Shown in pieces: positions 16,318-24,598 of a stretch of DNA of 47,111 nt (position 1 is the first letter of the stretch; each line of letters begins with the position of its first letter). Made by a program: the position numbers and the translations under genes. The notes beneath the pieces were generated by a model. It did no database searches and was not told the DNA's origin. It was given only the letters and a program-made list of their open reading frames with translations. Source of the DNA: Sulfuriferula sp. (GTDB taxonomy: Bacteria; Pseudomonadota; Gammaproteobacteria; Burkholderiales; Sulfuriferulaceae); assembly GCA_031291235.1 (NCBI GenBank), contig JARLJL010000010.1, positions 1-47,111 on the forward strand, given 5' to 3'.

Positions 16318-19300
16318 AACCCAAATTTGGTGCCAGCCAACGCTCGGCTGTGGCAATATCCCAATTCTTGCGCCGTGCGTAATCTTCGAGCTGGTCGCGG
16401 TCGATCTTGGCGACTGCGAAATAGCTGGATTCGGGATGCGAGAAATAGAATCCCGATACGCTGGAAGCCGGCAGCATGGCATAGCTCTCAGTGAGCTGCA
16501 TGCCGGTATTCTCAGTGGCGTGCAGCAGCGCAAACAGCCCGGCTTTTTCGCTGTGTTCCGGACAGGCCGGATAACCGGGCGCGGGACGGATGCCGCGATA
16601 TTTTTCGTCGATCAGTTCTTCGTCGTTGAGCTTTTCGTCGGCGGCGTAACCCCAGAATTCGCGGCGTACGCGGGCATGCATGCACTCGGCGAAAGCCTCG
16701 GCAAAACGGTCTGCCAGCGCCTTGAGCAGAATCGCGTTGTAGTCGTCAAAGGCCTTTTCGTAGGCTGCCACGCGTTCATCCATATCCAGCCCCGCCGTTA
16801 CCGCAAAGGCGCCGATGTAATCCTTGACGTTGCTGTCTTTAGGCGCGATAAAATCGGCCAGACACATATTCGGCCGGCCTGGCGGTTTTTCCATTTGCTG
16901 GCGCAGCGCATGGTAGGTCATGGCCACCGTGCTGCGGGATTCATCGGTGTAAATTTCGATGTCGTCGTCGACGCGGTTGGCCGGGAACAGGCCGATCACG
17001 CCGCTGGCGTGCAGCCAGTTTTCGGCGATGATGCGCTTGAGCATGGCCTGGGCATCGGCAAACAACTTGCGCGCTTCTTCGCCCACCACTTCGTCCTGCA
17101 ATATCTTCGGGTAACGCCCGTGCAGTTCCCAGGTCTGGAAGAATGGCGTCCAGTCGATATAGCGCGCGATTTCTGCCAGCGGGTAATCCTTGAATACCTG
17201 GATGCCGAGTTGTTTGGGTACAGGCGGGGTGTAAGTCTGCCAGTTGGTGACCAGTGCATTGGCGCGGGCCTGTGCCAGGGTGGCGCGTTTGGACTGGGCG
17301 CGTTTGCCTTTGTGACTTTCGCGGATACGGATGTAGTCGGCCTTGACCTCTGCCATGTAGGTGTCGCGCAAATCGGGCGACAGCAGCTGAGTGCAGACGC
17401 CGACGGCGCGCGAGGCGTCCTTTACATACACGGTGGCGCCGCTGTAATTCGGCTCGATCTTGACTGCGGTATGTGCCAGCGAGGTGGTGGCGCCGCCGAT
17501 GAGCAGCGGCAACTTCATGCCCAGCCGTTCCATTTCCTTGGCGACGTGCGCCATTTCTTCCAGCGACGGTGTAATCAGCCCGGACAGGCCGATGATATCG
17601 GCTTTTTCATCAATCGCCGTCTGCAGGATTTTGGCGGCAGGCACCATCACCCCCAGATCCACGACATCGTAGTTGTTGCATGCAAGCACCACGCCGACGA
17701 TGTTTTTGCCGATGTCGTGTACGTCGCCCTTTACCGTAGCCATGATGATTTTGCCCTTGGCTTCGGCGCATTCGCCGCTCAACGCCTTTTCCGCTTCGAT
17801 AAATGGAATTAGGTGGGCGACTGCCTGTTTCATCACCCGCGCGGATTTGACCACCTGCGGTAGGAACATTTTGCCTTCGCCGAACAGGTCGCCGACCACG
17901 TTCATGCCGTCCATCAGCGCGCCTTCAATGACGTGGATCGGGCGTTCCGCTTCCAGGCGGGCAGCCTCGGTGTCTTCGATGATGTAGGTGGTAATGCCTT
18001 TGACCAGAGCATGGGTCAGACGCTGTCCCACCGGCGTATCGCGCCAGCTCAGGTCTTCGACCTGTTCCTTGGCGGAGCCTTTGACGCTGTCGGCAAATTC
18101 CACCAGACGTTCGGTGGCATCGGCGCGGCGGTTGAGGATGACGTCTTCGACCCGCTCCAGCAGGTCGGCGGGGATGTTGTCGTACACGCCCAGCTGCCCG
18201 GCGTTGACGATGCCCATGTCCATGCCGGCCTTGATGGCGTGGTAGAGGAATACGGTATGGATCGCTTCGCGCACCGGTTCGTTGCCGCGGAATGAGAACG
18301 ACACGTTGGAAACGCCGCCGGAGACCTTGGCAAAGGGCAAGGTACGTTTAATTTCGCGGGTGGCTTCGATGAAATCGACGGCGTAGTTGTTATGCTCTTC
18401 GATACCGGTCGCTACCGCGAAGATATTGGGGTCGAAGATGATGTCTTCGGGCGGGAAATTAAGTTGTTCGGTGAGGATCTTGTAGGCGCGGGTGCAGATT
18501 TCAACCTTGCGCGTCTGGGTGTCGGCCTGTCCAACCTCGTCGAATGCCATCACTACTGCCGCGGCGCCGTAGCGCATGCACAGTTTGGCGCGCTCGATGA
18601 ATTCGGCTTCGCCTTCCTTCATGGAGATGGAGTTGACGATGCATTTACCCTGCACGCATTTCAGTCCGGCTTCAATCACCGACCATTTCGACGAGTCGAT
18701 CATGATCGGTACACGGGCGATGTCGGGCTCCGATGCGATGAGGTTGAGAAAGCGTACCATCGCTGCTTCCGCATCGAGCATGCCTTCGTCCATGTTGATG
18801 TCGATGATCTGCGCGCCGGCTTCGACCTGGTTGCGTGCCACGGTCAGCGCTTCGTCATATTGACCGTTGATGATCAGCCGCGCGAACATCTTGGAGCCGG
18901 TGACGTTGGTACGCTCGCCGACGTTAACGAACAAATCGCCTGCACCGAGATTGAACGGTTCCAGCCCGGAAATGCGCAATTTGTGTGCTATGTCCGGAAT
19001 CTGCCGTGGCGGGTACTTTTCTACTGCTTCGCGAATCGCTGTGATGTGCGCAGGCGTGGTGCCGCAGCAGCCGCCGATCACGTTAAGCATGCCTGCGGCG
19101 GCCCATGGACCGATTTGCGTGGCCATGGCTTGCGGGGATTCGTCGTATTCGCCGAATGCATTGGGTAACCCGGCATTGGGATGAGCAGAAACATAACAAT
19201 CGGCCTTGGCGGCCAGCTCTTCTACATACTGACGCAGCTCATGTGCGCCCAGCGCGCAATTCAGGCCGATCGACAGCGGGCGTACATGTCGCACCGAATT

Positions 19301-19996
19301 GAGGAAGGCTTCGGTGGTCTGCCCGGACAGGGTACGTCCAGAGGCGTCGGTGATGGTGCCGGAAATCATTATCGGCGCATGGCGTCCATGCTCGTCGAAG
19401 AATTTCTGGATAGCGAACAATGCAGCCTTGGCGTTGAGCGTATCGAAGATGGTTTCCACCATCAGGATATCCGCGCCACCGTCGAGCAGGCCGCGAATGG
19501 CCTCGGTGTAAGTGGCTACCAGCTCATCGTAGGTAACATTGCGGAAGCCGGGGTCGTTGACATCCGGCGACATGCTGGCAGTGCGGCTGGTAGGACCGAG
19601 AATGCCAGCGACAAAGCGCGGCTTGTCCGGCGTTTTTGCGCTGTATTCGTCGGCTGCACTGCGTGCCAGTCTGGCGGCTTCCACATTAAGTTCATAGACC
19701 AGATGCTCCATGTGGTAATCCGCCATGGAGATGGCTGTGGCATTGAAACTGTTGGTTTCCAGAATATCTGCGCCTGCCTCCAGATATGCCGTGTGGATAG
19801 CGCGGATAATTTGCGGCTGGGTCAGCACCAGCAGGTCGTTGTTGCCTTTGAGGTCATGGCCGAAATCGGCAAAGCGAGACCCGCGATAGTCGGCTTCTTC
19901 CAGTTTGTAGCTTTGGATCATGGTGCCCATTGCACCATCCAGAATCATAATGCGCTTTTTAAGCGCGGAGAAGAGTAAGCTAGTGCGGTCGGTCAT
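16310..19996 (-). CDS. metH: Cobalamin-dependent methionine synthase
   Basis: This 1228-aa cytoplasmic enzyme transfers a methyl group from methyltetrahydrofolate to homocysteine through cobalamin. All four modules are present. The homocysteine module carries zinc Cys in GLNCALG and [10 protein letters not shown]. The pterin-binding module begins around [13 protein letters not shown]. In the B12 module, DVHDIGK contains the cobalt-ligand His760. The C-terminal SAM reactivation domain contains [15 protein letters not shown]. Length equals E. coli MetH (1227). No good Shine-Dalgarno precedes ATG 19996. I looked for a cobalamin or SAH riboswitch in the 250-base upstream region and did not find a convincing one. 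The EamA gene overlaps its end. Confidence 0.97.
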   Translation of the reverse strand: MTDRTSLLFSALKKRIMILDGAMGTMIQSYKLEEADYRGSRFADFGHDLKGNNDLLVLTQPQIIRAIHTAYLEAGADILETNSFNATAISMADYHMEHLVYELNVEAARLARSAADEYSAKTPDKPRFVAGILGPTSRTASMSPDVNDPGFRNVTYDELVATYTEAIRGLLDGGADILMVETIFDTLNAKAALFAIQKFFDEHGRHAPIMISGTITDASGRTLSGQTTEAFLNSVRHVRPLSIGLNCALGAHELRQYVEELAAKADCYVSAHPNAGLPNAFGEYDESPQAMATQIGPWAAAGMLNVIGGCCGTTPAHITAIREAVEKYPPRQIPDIAHKLRISGLEPFNLGAGDLFVNVGERTNVTGSKMFARLIINGQYDEALTVARNQVEAGAQIIDINMDEGMLDAEAAMVRFLNLIASEPDIARVPIMIDSSKWSVIEAGLKCVQGKCIVNSISMKEGEAEFIERAKLCMRYGAAAVVMAFDEVGQADTQTRKVEICTRAYKILTEQLNFPPEDIIFDPNIFAVATGIEEHNNYAVDFIEATREIKRTLPFAKVSGGVSNVSFSFRGNEPVREAIHTVFLYHAIKAGMDMGIVNAGQLGVYDNIPADLLERVEDVILNRRADATERLVEFADSVKGSAKEQVEDLSWRDTPVGQRLTHALVKGITTYIIEDTEAARLEAERPIHVIEGALMDGMNVVGDLFGEGKMFLPQVVKSARVMKQAVAHLIPFIEAEKALSGECAEAKGKIIMATVKGDVHDIGKNIVGVVLACNNYDVVDLGVMVPAAKILQTAIDEKADIIGLSGLITPSLEEMAHVAKEMERLGMKLPLLIGGATTSLAHTAVKIEPNYSGATVYVKDASRAVGVCTQLLSPDLRDTYMAEVKADYIRIRESHKGKRAQSKRATLAQARANALVTNWQTYTPPVPKQLGIQVFKDYPLAEIARYIDWTPFFQTWELHGRYPKILQDEVVGEEARKLFADAQAMLKRIIAENWLHASGVIGLFPANRVDDDIEIYTDESRSTVAMTYHALRQQMEKPPGRPNMCLADFIAPKDSNVKDYIGAFAVTAGLDMDERVAAYEKAFDDYNAILLKALADRFAEAFAECMHARVRREFWGYAADEKLNDEELIDEKYRGIRPAPGYPACPEHSEKAGLFALLHATENTGMQLTESYAMLPASSVSGFYFSHPESSYFAVAKIDRDQLEDYARRKNWDIATAERWLAPNLGYE

Positions 19997-20249
19997 GACG
20001 ATACTGGAAGCGGCAAAAGATGCTTATGATACGTTGAATCAGGGGCTTAAGCCAGTCTGGTGCGTTGGCTTCCGCGGATGGGCAATCTCGACACAGTTGT
20101 CGAAATGCTAACAAAAGCAGGCTGTTATTGTGGCAAAAGTGGCTGATTTAATTGGCATATACCTTGCTTGTAATTTAACCAGTCAGGCGGAACTGAAATA
20201 TTGTAGACAGGTTGCGCCACTTTTTAATATCACTCGGCGGAGGTTTAAC
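19997..20249. other. Divergent metH / rhodanese intergenic region
   Basis: These 253 bases separate metH and the rhodanese gene. A small inverted repeat TCGACA-CAGT-TGTCGA (about 20088-20103) is the only clear structure. I see no strong sigma-70 promoter and no recognisable riboswitch. A short open frame here overlaps the metH start and has no supporting signal. Confidence 0.5.
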
Positions 20250-20645
20250 ATGTTACAGATCAGCCCGCATGAATTGTCAGGTTTGCTGGTACGTCAACCT
20301 GATGCTGTCATTATTGATGTAAGATTTTTGCATGAGCGCGAAGAAATCGGCTTTGTGAACGGCTCATACCATATTCCCCTGTATACCCCGGAATGGGACC
20401 CCAATCCGGAATTCATGGATGAAGTGGCGAAAGTTGCAGGTGTGGATACCCCGGTCATATTCGTATGCCGTACCGGTAATCGTTCGTGCGACGCGTGCGA
20501 TATTGCCAAGTCTCAAGGCTATCATCAAATATATAATCTGCGCGATGGTTATGTCGGACTGGTGAATCTAATGTCTCAGGCCGATCGCGAAAATGTTTGC
20601 CAATTATTAAATCTGCCAGGGCAATTACAGAGTATGTATGCCTGA
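20250..20645 (+). CDS. Rhodanese-like domain protein
   Basis: This 131-aa single rhodanese domain has the active-site loop CRTGNRS with catalytic Cys73, preceded by VIIDVRFLHEREEIGFVNGSYHIPL-type CH2A motifs (shortened: DVRFLHEREEIGFVNGS). It is a cytoplasmic sulfur-transfer protein or persulfide carrier. The frame extends back to 20130, but GGAGG lies 6 bases before ATG 20250, and the extra N-terminus shows no domain. A 55-residue segment between the two motifs contains YTPEWDPNPEFMDEV, as in YgaP/PspE-like relatives. Its partner is unknown. A hairpin follows the stop. Confidence 0.9.
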   Translation: MLQISPHELSGLLVRQPDAVIIDVRFLHEREEIGFVNGSYHIPLYTPEWDPNPEFMDEVAKVAGVDTPVIFVCRTGNRSCDACDIAKSQGYHQIYNLRDGYVGLVNLMSQADRENVCQLLNLPGQLQSMYA

Positions 20646-20662
20646 AGTCTATTGTCTCGCTG

Positions 20663-20690
20663 AATGATGCGGCATTGCGGCCGCATCATT
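20663..20690 (+). terminator. Hairpin after the rhodanese gene
   Basis: AATGATGCGGC and GCCGCATCATT form a perfect 11-bp stem with a 6-base loop, 18 bases after the stop. There is no T-run, so termination by itself is uncertain; it may be a 3'-end stabilising structure. Confidence 0.5.
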
Positions 20691-20743
20691 GATGCGAGGC
20701 GCCGGATTATCCATACGATAGTCTGCATTAAAACGTTAACAAA

Positions 20744-20772
20744 TTGTACTTCCTGTCCGAGGTCGCTACAAT
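20744..20772 (+). promoter_or_regulatory. Sigma-70 promoter of yqgE, probably giving a leaderless mRNA
   Basis: TTGTAC (20744-20749) and TACAAT (20767-20772) are separated by 17 bases. The yqgE ATG begins at 20782, only 9 bases after the -10 element, and no Shine-Dalgarno is present, so transcription would start at or within a few bases of the ATG. Confidence 0.6.
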
Positions 20773-20781
20773 TCACTTATT

Positions 20782-21342
20782 ATGCAGACTGTTGATCTTA
20801 CCGGCCATTTCCTTATTGCCATGCCCAACATGGCCGACGAGCGTTTTTCACGCACACTCACCTATATTTGCGAACACAATGAGGAAGGTGCGCTCGGCGT
20901 GATCGTCAATCGTCCCATCGACATGAATATGGCTGAGCTGTTTACGCAGATAGGCACGCCGCTGACGCGTTCCGAACTGGCGCAACAAACCCTGTATTTT
21001 GGCGGGCCGGTAGATACCGGACGCGGTTTCGTGCTGCATCAACCCATTGGTCACTGGCAGTCCACGCTGGAGATAAACGGCATGCTGGGGCTGACGACTT
21101 CCAAGGATATTCTGGATGCAATCGGTGAAGGCACCGGGCCGGATAAAATGATGGTTTCTCTGGGATATGCCGGCTGGGGCGCAGGTCAACTGGAGGACGA
21201 GTTGGCGCAAAATGCATGGCTCTCGGTTGCTGCCGATACCCAGGTGATCTTCGATTTACCGGCTGAAGCTCGGCTGGAAGCCGCAATGCGCCTGCTGGGA
21301 GTGGATTTCGCGAATTTGTCTGAAGATGCCGGACACGCCTGA
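20782..21342 (+). CDS. YqgE/AlgH family protein
   Basis: This 186-aa DUF179 (YqgE/AlgH) family protein starts [20 protein letters not shown] and contains [34 protein letters not shown] and [14 protein letters not shown], all family hallmarks. Its biochemical function is not established; AlgH was named for an effect on alginate regulation in Pseudomonas. It is the first gene of a yqgE-ruvX-pyrR-pyrB-pyrC' run; its last 17 bases overlap ruvX. A promoter immediately upstream suggests a leaderless start, as noted separately. Confidence 0.94.
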   Translation: MQTVDLTGHFLIAMPNMADERFSRTLTYICEHNEEGALGVIVNRPIDMNMAELFTQIGTPLTRSELAQQTLYFGGPVDTGRGFVLHQPIGHWQSTLEINGMLGLTTSKDILDAIGEGTGPDKMMVSLGYAGWGAGQLEDELAQNAWLSVAADTQVIFDLPAEARLEAAMRLLGVDFANLSEDAGHA

Positions 21343-21796
21343 TTTACGTTTGAGTCCGGCGCGTTCAGGTTCGGTGCTGGGGTTCGACTTCGGTTTGAAA
21401 CGTCTGGGGATCGCCGTAGGTACGCTGGATCTGGGTCTGGCCCATCCGCTGGAAACGATAGCCAGCGAGATCAATGCAATACGGTTTGAACGCATTGCAG
21501 CGTTAATTGGCGAATGGCAGCCCGTGCTGCTGGTGGTGGGCATGCCGCATCACGATGACGGTACGCCTCATGAATTCGCTCCGACTTGCCTGCGTTTTGC
21601 GCATAGACTGAAAGGCCGATTCGGTTTGCCTGTGGCATGGGTCGATGAGCGTTATAGTTCGGCTACCGCCAGTATGGCGTTAAACCAGTCGGGGGTACGC
21701 GGACGCAAACAGAAGCCCATGCTTGATCAGGTCGCTGCACAGCAAATTTTGCAACAATATTTTGATGAATCGGAATCCGCCCATGAACTTGCCTGA
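21326..21796 (+). CDS. ruvX: Putative Holliday junction resolvase RuvX (YqgF)
   Basis: This 156-aa RNase H-fold nuclease of the YqgF/RuvX family is linked to Holliday junction resolution and/or processing of pre-16S rRNA 5' ends. The catalytic-core motifs are [14 protein letters not shown] (Asp21), [13 protein letters not shown] and DERYSSATA, with the terminal Asp in [20 protein letters not shown] 21326 overlaps the yqgE end by 17 bases, and its own end overlaps pyrR by 14 bases, so the three are translationally coupled. The N-terminus is about 15 residues longer than E. coli YqgF before the first motif; a later start is not clearly better. Confidence 0.93.
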   Translation: MPDTPDLRLSPARSGSVLGFDFGLKRLGIAVGTLDLGLAHPLETIASEINAIRFERIAALIGEWQPVLLVVGMPHHDDGTPHEFAPTCLRFAHRLKGRFGLPVAWVDERYSSATASMALNQSGVRGRKQKPMLDQVAAQQILQQYFDESESAHELA

Positions 21797-22307
21797 TGAT
21801 GACGTGCTGACATTGCCGAATGCAGACACGTTGATAGCTCAGCTGGCGGCTGCAATCAAGCCGTTGCTGACAGAAAATAGTGTACTGGTTGGTATGCATA
21901 CCGGTGGCGTCTGGGCTGCGGAACATTTGCATCCGTTGCTCAATCCTGCGATGCCCCACGGCAGTCTCGATATTTCGTTTTATCGCGACGATTTCGAGCG
22001 TATCGGTCTGCATGCCCAGGTTAAGCCCACACGTTTGCCCTTTGAAGTCGAGGGTCGCGACATACTGCTGGTTGACGATGTGTTGTATACCGGCCGCTCG
22101 GTGCGTGCAGCGATGAATGCATTGTTTGATTATGGACGTCCGGCTTGTATCCGGCTGGCCGTATTGATCGACCGTATAGGTGACAGACAGTTACCGATTG
22201 CTGCCGATTTTGTTGGCGCTGCATTGCGCGTGCCTGCGCATCAACACATCCATTTGGTGCGTGATGAAGACGCGAATCTTGGCTTGAAACTGGTGGACAT
22301 TAAATGA
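21783..22307 (+). CDS. pyrR: PyrR bifunctional regulator / uracil phosphoribosyltransferase
   Basis: This 174-aa PRTase-fold protein of the PyrR family can make UMP from uracil and PRPP; in Gram-positive bacteria it also regulates pyr mRNA. The PRPP-binding loop [10 protein letters not shown] is at residues 97-106, and [13 protein letters not shown] and [22 protein letters not shown] are family segments. I chose ATG 21783 (start MNLPDDD), which overlaps ruvX by 14 bases; an ATG at 21765 in the same frame is possible. The stop overlaps the pyrB start as ATGA. I see no attenuator, so RNA-level regulation here is unproven. Confidence 0.9.
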   Translation: MNLPDDDVLTLPNADTLIAQLAAAIKPLLTENSVLVGMHTGGVWAAEHLHPLLNPAMPHGSLDISFYRDDFERIGLHAQVKPTRLPFEVEGRDILLVDDVLYTGRSVRAAMNALFDYGRPACIRLAVLIDRIGDRQLPIAADFVGAALRVPAHQHIHLVRDEDANLGLKLVDIK

Positions 22308-23254
22308 CTTTGAATCCACAACTGAATACGGATGGCAGTTTGCGTCATTTGTTGACGATAGACGGTTTGCCGCGTGCGATACTGACGCATATACTCGATA
22401 CCGCCGAGAGCTTTATCGCAGTGAGCGAACAGGAGGTCAAAAAAGTGCCGTTGCTGCGCGGCAAGGCGATTTTCAACCTGTTCTTTGAGCCGTCGACGCG
22501 GACCCGTACCACTTTTGAAATTGCCGCTAAGCGGCTGTCAGCCGATGTGATCAATCTCAATATCAGCGCATCCAGTCAAAGCAAGGGTGAAACCTTGCTG
22601 GATACGGTGGACAATCTGGCCGCCATGCAGGCTGACATGTTCGTCGTGCGTCATGCGCAATCGGGCGCGGCGCATATGATTGCTCGCCATGTGGCACCGC
22701 ATATCCATGTTGTTAATGCCGGCGACGGCCGTCATGCCCATCCTACCCAGGGCTTGCTGGATATGTTTACCATTCGTAAATATAAAGGCGAGTTCCATAA
22801 CTTGCGGGTGGCTATCGTCGGCGATGTCCTGCATTCGCGTGTGGCGCGCTCGCAAATTCATGCGCTGACTACGCTGGGCGTACCGGAAGTTCGGGTGATT
22901 GCACCGCAGACCTTGCTGCCTACGGCGGTAGAGCAAATGGGGGTGCATGTCTATCACGATATGAGGCAAGGCCTGCGGGATGTCGATGTGGTGATCATGC
23001 TGCGTTTGCAGAACGAGCGCATGCGCGGCGCACGCTTGCCCAGCGCGCAGGAATATTTCAAATATTACGGACTGACTCAGGACAAGCTGGCACTGGCGCG
23101 TCCGGATGCTATCGTGATGCATCCCGGCCCAATGAATCGCGGCGTTGAGATTGACTCGGCTGTCGCAGACGGCAAACAGTCGGTAATTTTGCCGCAAGTT
23201 ACTTACGGTATCGCGGTGCGGATGGCAGTTATGAGCATTTTGGCGGGCAATTAG
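22304..23254 (+). CDS. pyrB: Aspartate carbamoyltransferase catalytic subunit
   Basis: This 316-aa enzyme joins carbamoyl phosphate and aspartate in the second step of pyrimidine synthesis. The carbamoyl-phosphate loop STRTRTTFE begins at residue 64. Other motifs present are [25 protein letters not shown] and the aspartate-domain MLRLQNER and [12 protein letters not shown]. No regulatory subunit gene pyrI follows. Instead a dihydroorotase homologue starts 1 base after the stop, the arrangement seen in Pseudomonas-type class A ATCases, where PyrB assembles with an inactive PyrC'. The start codon overlaps the pyrR stop. Confidence 0.96.
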   Translation: MTLNPQLNTDGSLRHLLTIDGLPRAILTHILDTAESFIAVSEQEVKKVPLLRGKAIFNLFFEPSTRTRTTFEIAAKRLSADVINLNISASSQSKGETLLDTVDNLAAMQADMFVVRHAQSGAAHMIARHVAPHIHVVNAGDGRHAHPTQGLLDMFTIRKYKGEFHNLRVAIVGDVLHSRVARSQIHALTTLGVPEVRVIAPQTLLPTAVEQMGVHVYHDMRQGLRDVDVVIMLRLQNERMRGARLPSAQEYFKYYGLTQDKLALARPDAIVMHPGPMNRGVEIDSAVADGKQSVILPQVTYGIAVRMAVMSILAGN

Positions 23255-23255
23255 C

Positions 23256-24539
23256 ATGAAAATTCAAATCAGCAACGGGCGGGTAATCGATCCCAAAAAC
23301 GGCGTGGATCAATATGCCGACGTGTTTATTGCAGCCGGTAAAATTGCTGCGATCGGCACTATGCCGAAAGACTTTCATGCCAATCGCGTGATCGATGCCA
23401 GCGATTGCATTGTGTGTCCGGGATTGGTCGATCTGGCTGCGCGCTTGCGCGAACCCGGTTTCGAATATCGGGCTACGCTGGAATCGGAAATGGACGCGGC
23501 CTGTGCCGGGGGCGTTACCAGCCTGGCATGCCCTCCAGATACGGATCCGCCGCTGGATGAGCCGGGTTTGGTGGAAATGCTCAAGTTTCGCGCCAAAAAC
23601 CTGAATCAGGCGCGGGTATATCCCATCGGTGCGTTGACCCAAAAGCTTGGCGGCGAGCGATTAACCGAGATGGCGGAATTGCGTGATGCCGGCTGCGTCG
23701 GATTTTCACAGGCGGATGCTGCGATTTCCGACACACAGGTATTGGTGCGTGCATTGGAATACGCCGCTACTTTCGGATTTACAGTGTGGCTGCGCCCGCA
23801 GGATGCCTATCTTGCCAAAGGCGGGGTTGCGCATGACGGTTTCGTTGCTACGCGTTTGGGTTTGCCTGCCATTCCGTATAGCGCGGAGACCATTGCAGTG
23901 GCAACGATTTTGCTACTTGCGCGCGAAACCGGAGCACGCGTGCATTTATGCAGGCTGTCTTCGGCGCAAGCCATAGAAATGGTGCGTGTGGCGAAAGCGG
24001 ATGGATTGAAAGTCAGTTGCGATGTCAGCATCAATCATCTGCATTTGACGGAAATGGATATCGGTTATTTTGACCCGAATTATCATCTGATACCGCCGTT
24101 GCGCGCACTTCGCGATCGCGATGCAATTCGCGCGGGGCTGGCGACAGGCACGATAGATGCCTTGTGCTCAAATCACACGCCGGTTGACGACGATGCCAAG
24201 CAAATGCCGTTTGGTGAAGCTGAAGCCGGTGCAACAGGGCTGGAATTATTACTGCCGCTGACGTTGAAATGGGCCGCCGAACAGCGCGTCAAGCTTAGCG
24301 ATGCGATTGCACGGATTACACAATACCCGGCGGAAATTTTAGGTCTGGATGCCGGTCACTTTGCGATTGGACATGTCGCCGATTTGTGCATATTTAACCC
24401 GGAAACGCGCTGGCAAGTGGTGCCTGCTGCGTTGCGCAGTCAGGGCAAAAATACGCCCTATCTGGGATATGAAATGCAAGGCGCGGTGAAATATACGCTG
24501 GTAGAGGGGCAAGTCGTGTTTGACGCGGCAAAATCGTAG
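23256..24539 (+). CDS. pyrX: Dihydroorotase-like protein PyrC' (apparently inactive, PyrB partner)
   Basis: This 427-aa type I dihydroorotase homologue keeps the amidohydrolase fold but has lost its metal ligands. The canonical HxH before LREPG is A61-A-R63. The FSDDG metal-Asp region reads GFSQADA. The His of the HAED-like strand is WLRPQD. The HLST-like His is Arg233 (HLCRLSS). The catalytic Asp of TDHAPH is Asn306 (CSNHTPVDDD). Catalysis is therefore very unlikely. In Pseudomonas putida the equivalent PyrC' is needed for assembly of active PyrB, and the 1-base gap to pyrB supports the same role here. A catalytic dihydroorotase should be encoded elsewhere. Confidence 0.9.
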   Translation: MKIQISNGRVIDPKNGVDQYADVFIAAGKIAAIGTMPKDFHANRVIDASDCIVCPGLVDLAARLREPGFEYRATLESEMDAACAGGVTSLACPPDTDPPLDEPGLVEMLKFRAKNLNQARVYPIGALTQKLGGERLTEMAELRDAGCVGFSQADAAISDTQVLVRALEYAATFGFTVWLRPQDAYLAKGGVAHDGFVATRLGLPAIPYSAETIAVATILLLARETGARVHLCRLSSAQAIEMVRVAKADGLKVSCDVSINHLHLTEMDIGYFDPNYHLIPPLRALRDRDAIRAGLATGTIDALCSNHTPVDDDAKQMPFGEAEAGATGLELLLPLTLKWAAEQRVKLSDAIARITQYPAEILGLDAGHFAIGHVADLCIFNPETRWQVVPAALRSQGKNTPYLGYEMQGAVKYTLVEGQVVFDAAKS

Positions 24540-24547
24540 CGACTCCG

Positions 24548-24586
24548 ACGGATTTCAGGCGCTGTCATCAGCCTGCTGAAATCCGT
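24548..24586. terminator. Hairpin between convergent pyrC' and dynamin-like gene
   Basis: ACGGATTTCAG and CTGAAATCCGT form a perfect 11-bp stem enclosing 17 bases. It has no immediate T-run (a TTTT is 10 bases on), so it may be a weak bidirectional terminator. Confidence 0.6.
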
Positions 24587-24598
24587 TGAGTGCGGGTT

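Noticed and set aside
16436-17812. Long plus-strand open frame (458 aa) opposite metH, plus others at 18392-19168 and 19181-19978
   Set aside because: metH is complete with all four modules on the other strand. The antisense frames show no family motif and come from codon bias of a GC-rich gene.
19997-20249. Possible cobalamin or SAH riboswitch upstream of metH
   Set aside because: I could not find the conserved B12 box or the SAH riboswitch core on the metH strand; only a small 6-bp hairpin is present.
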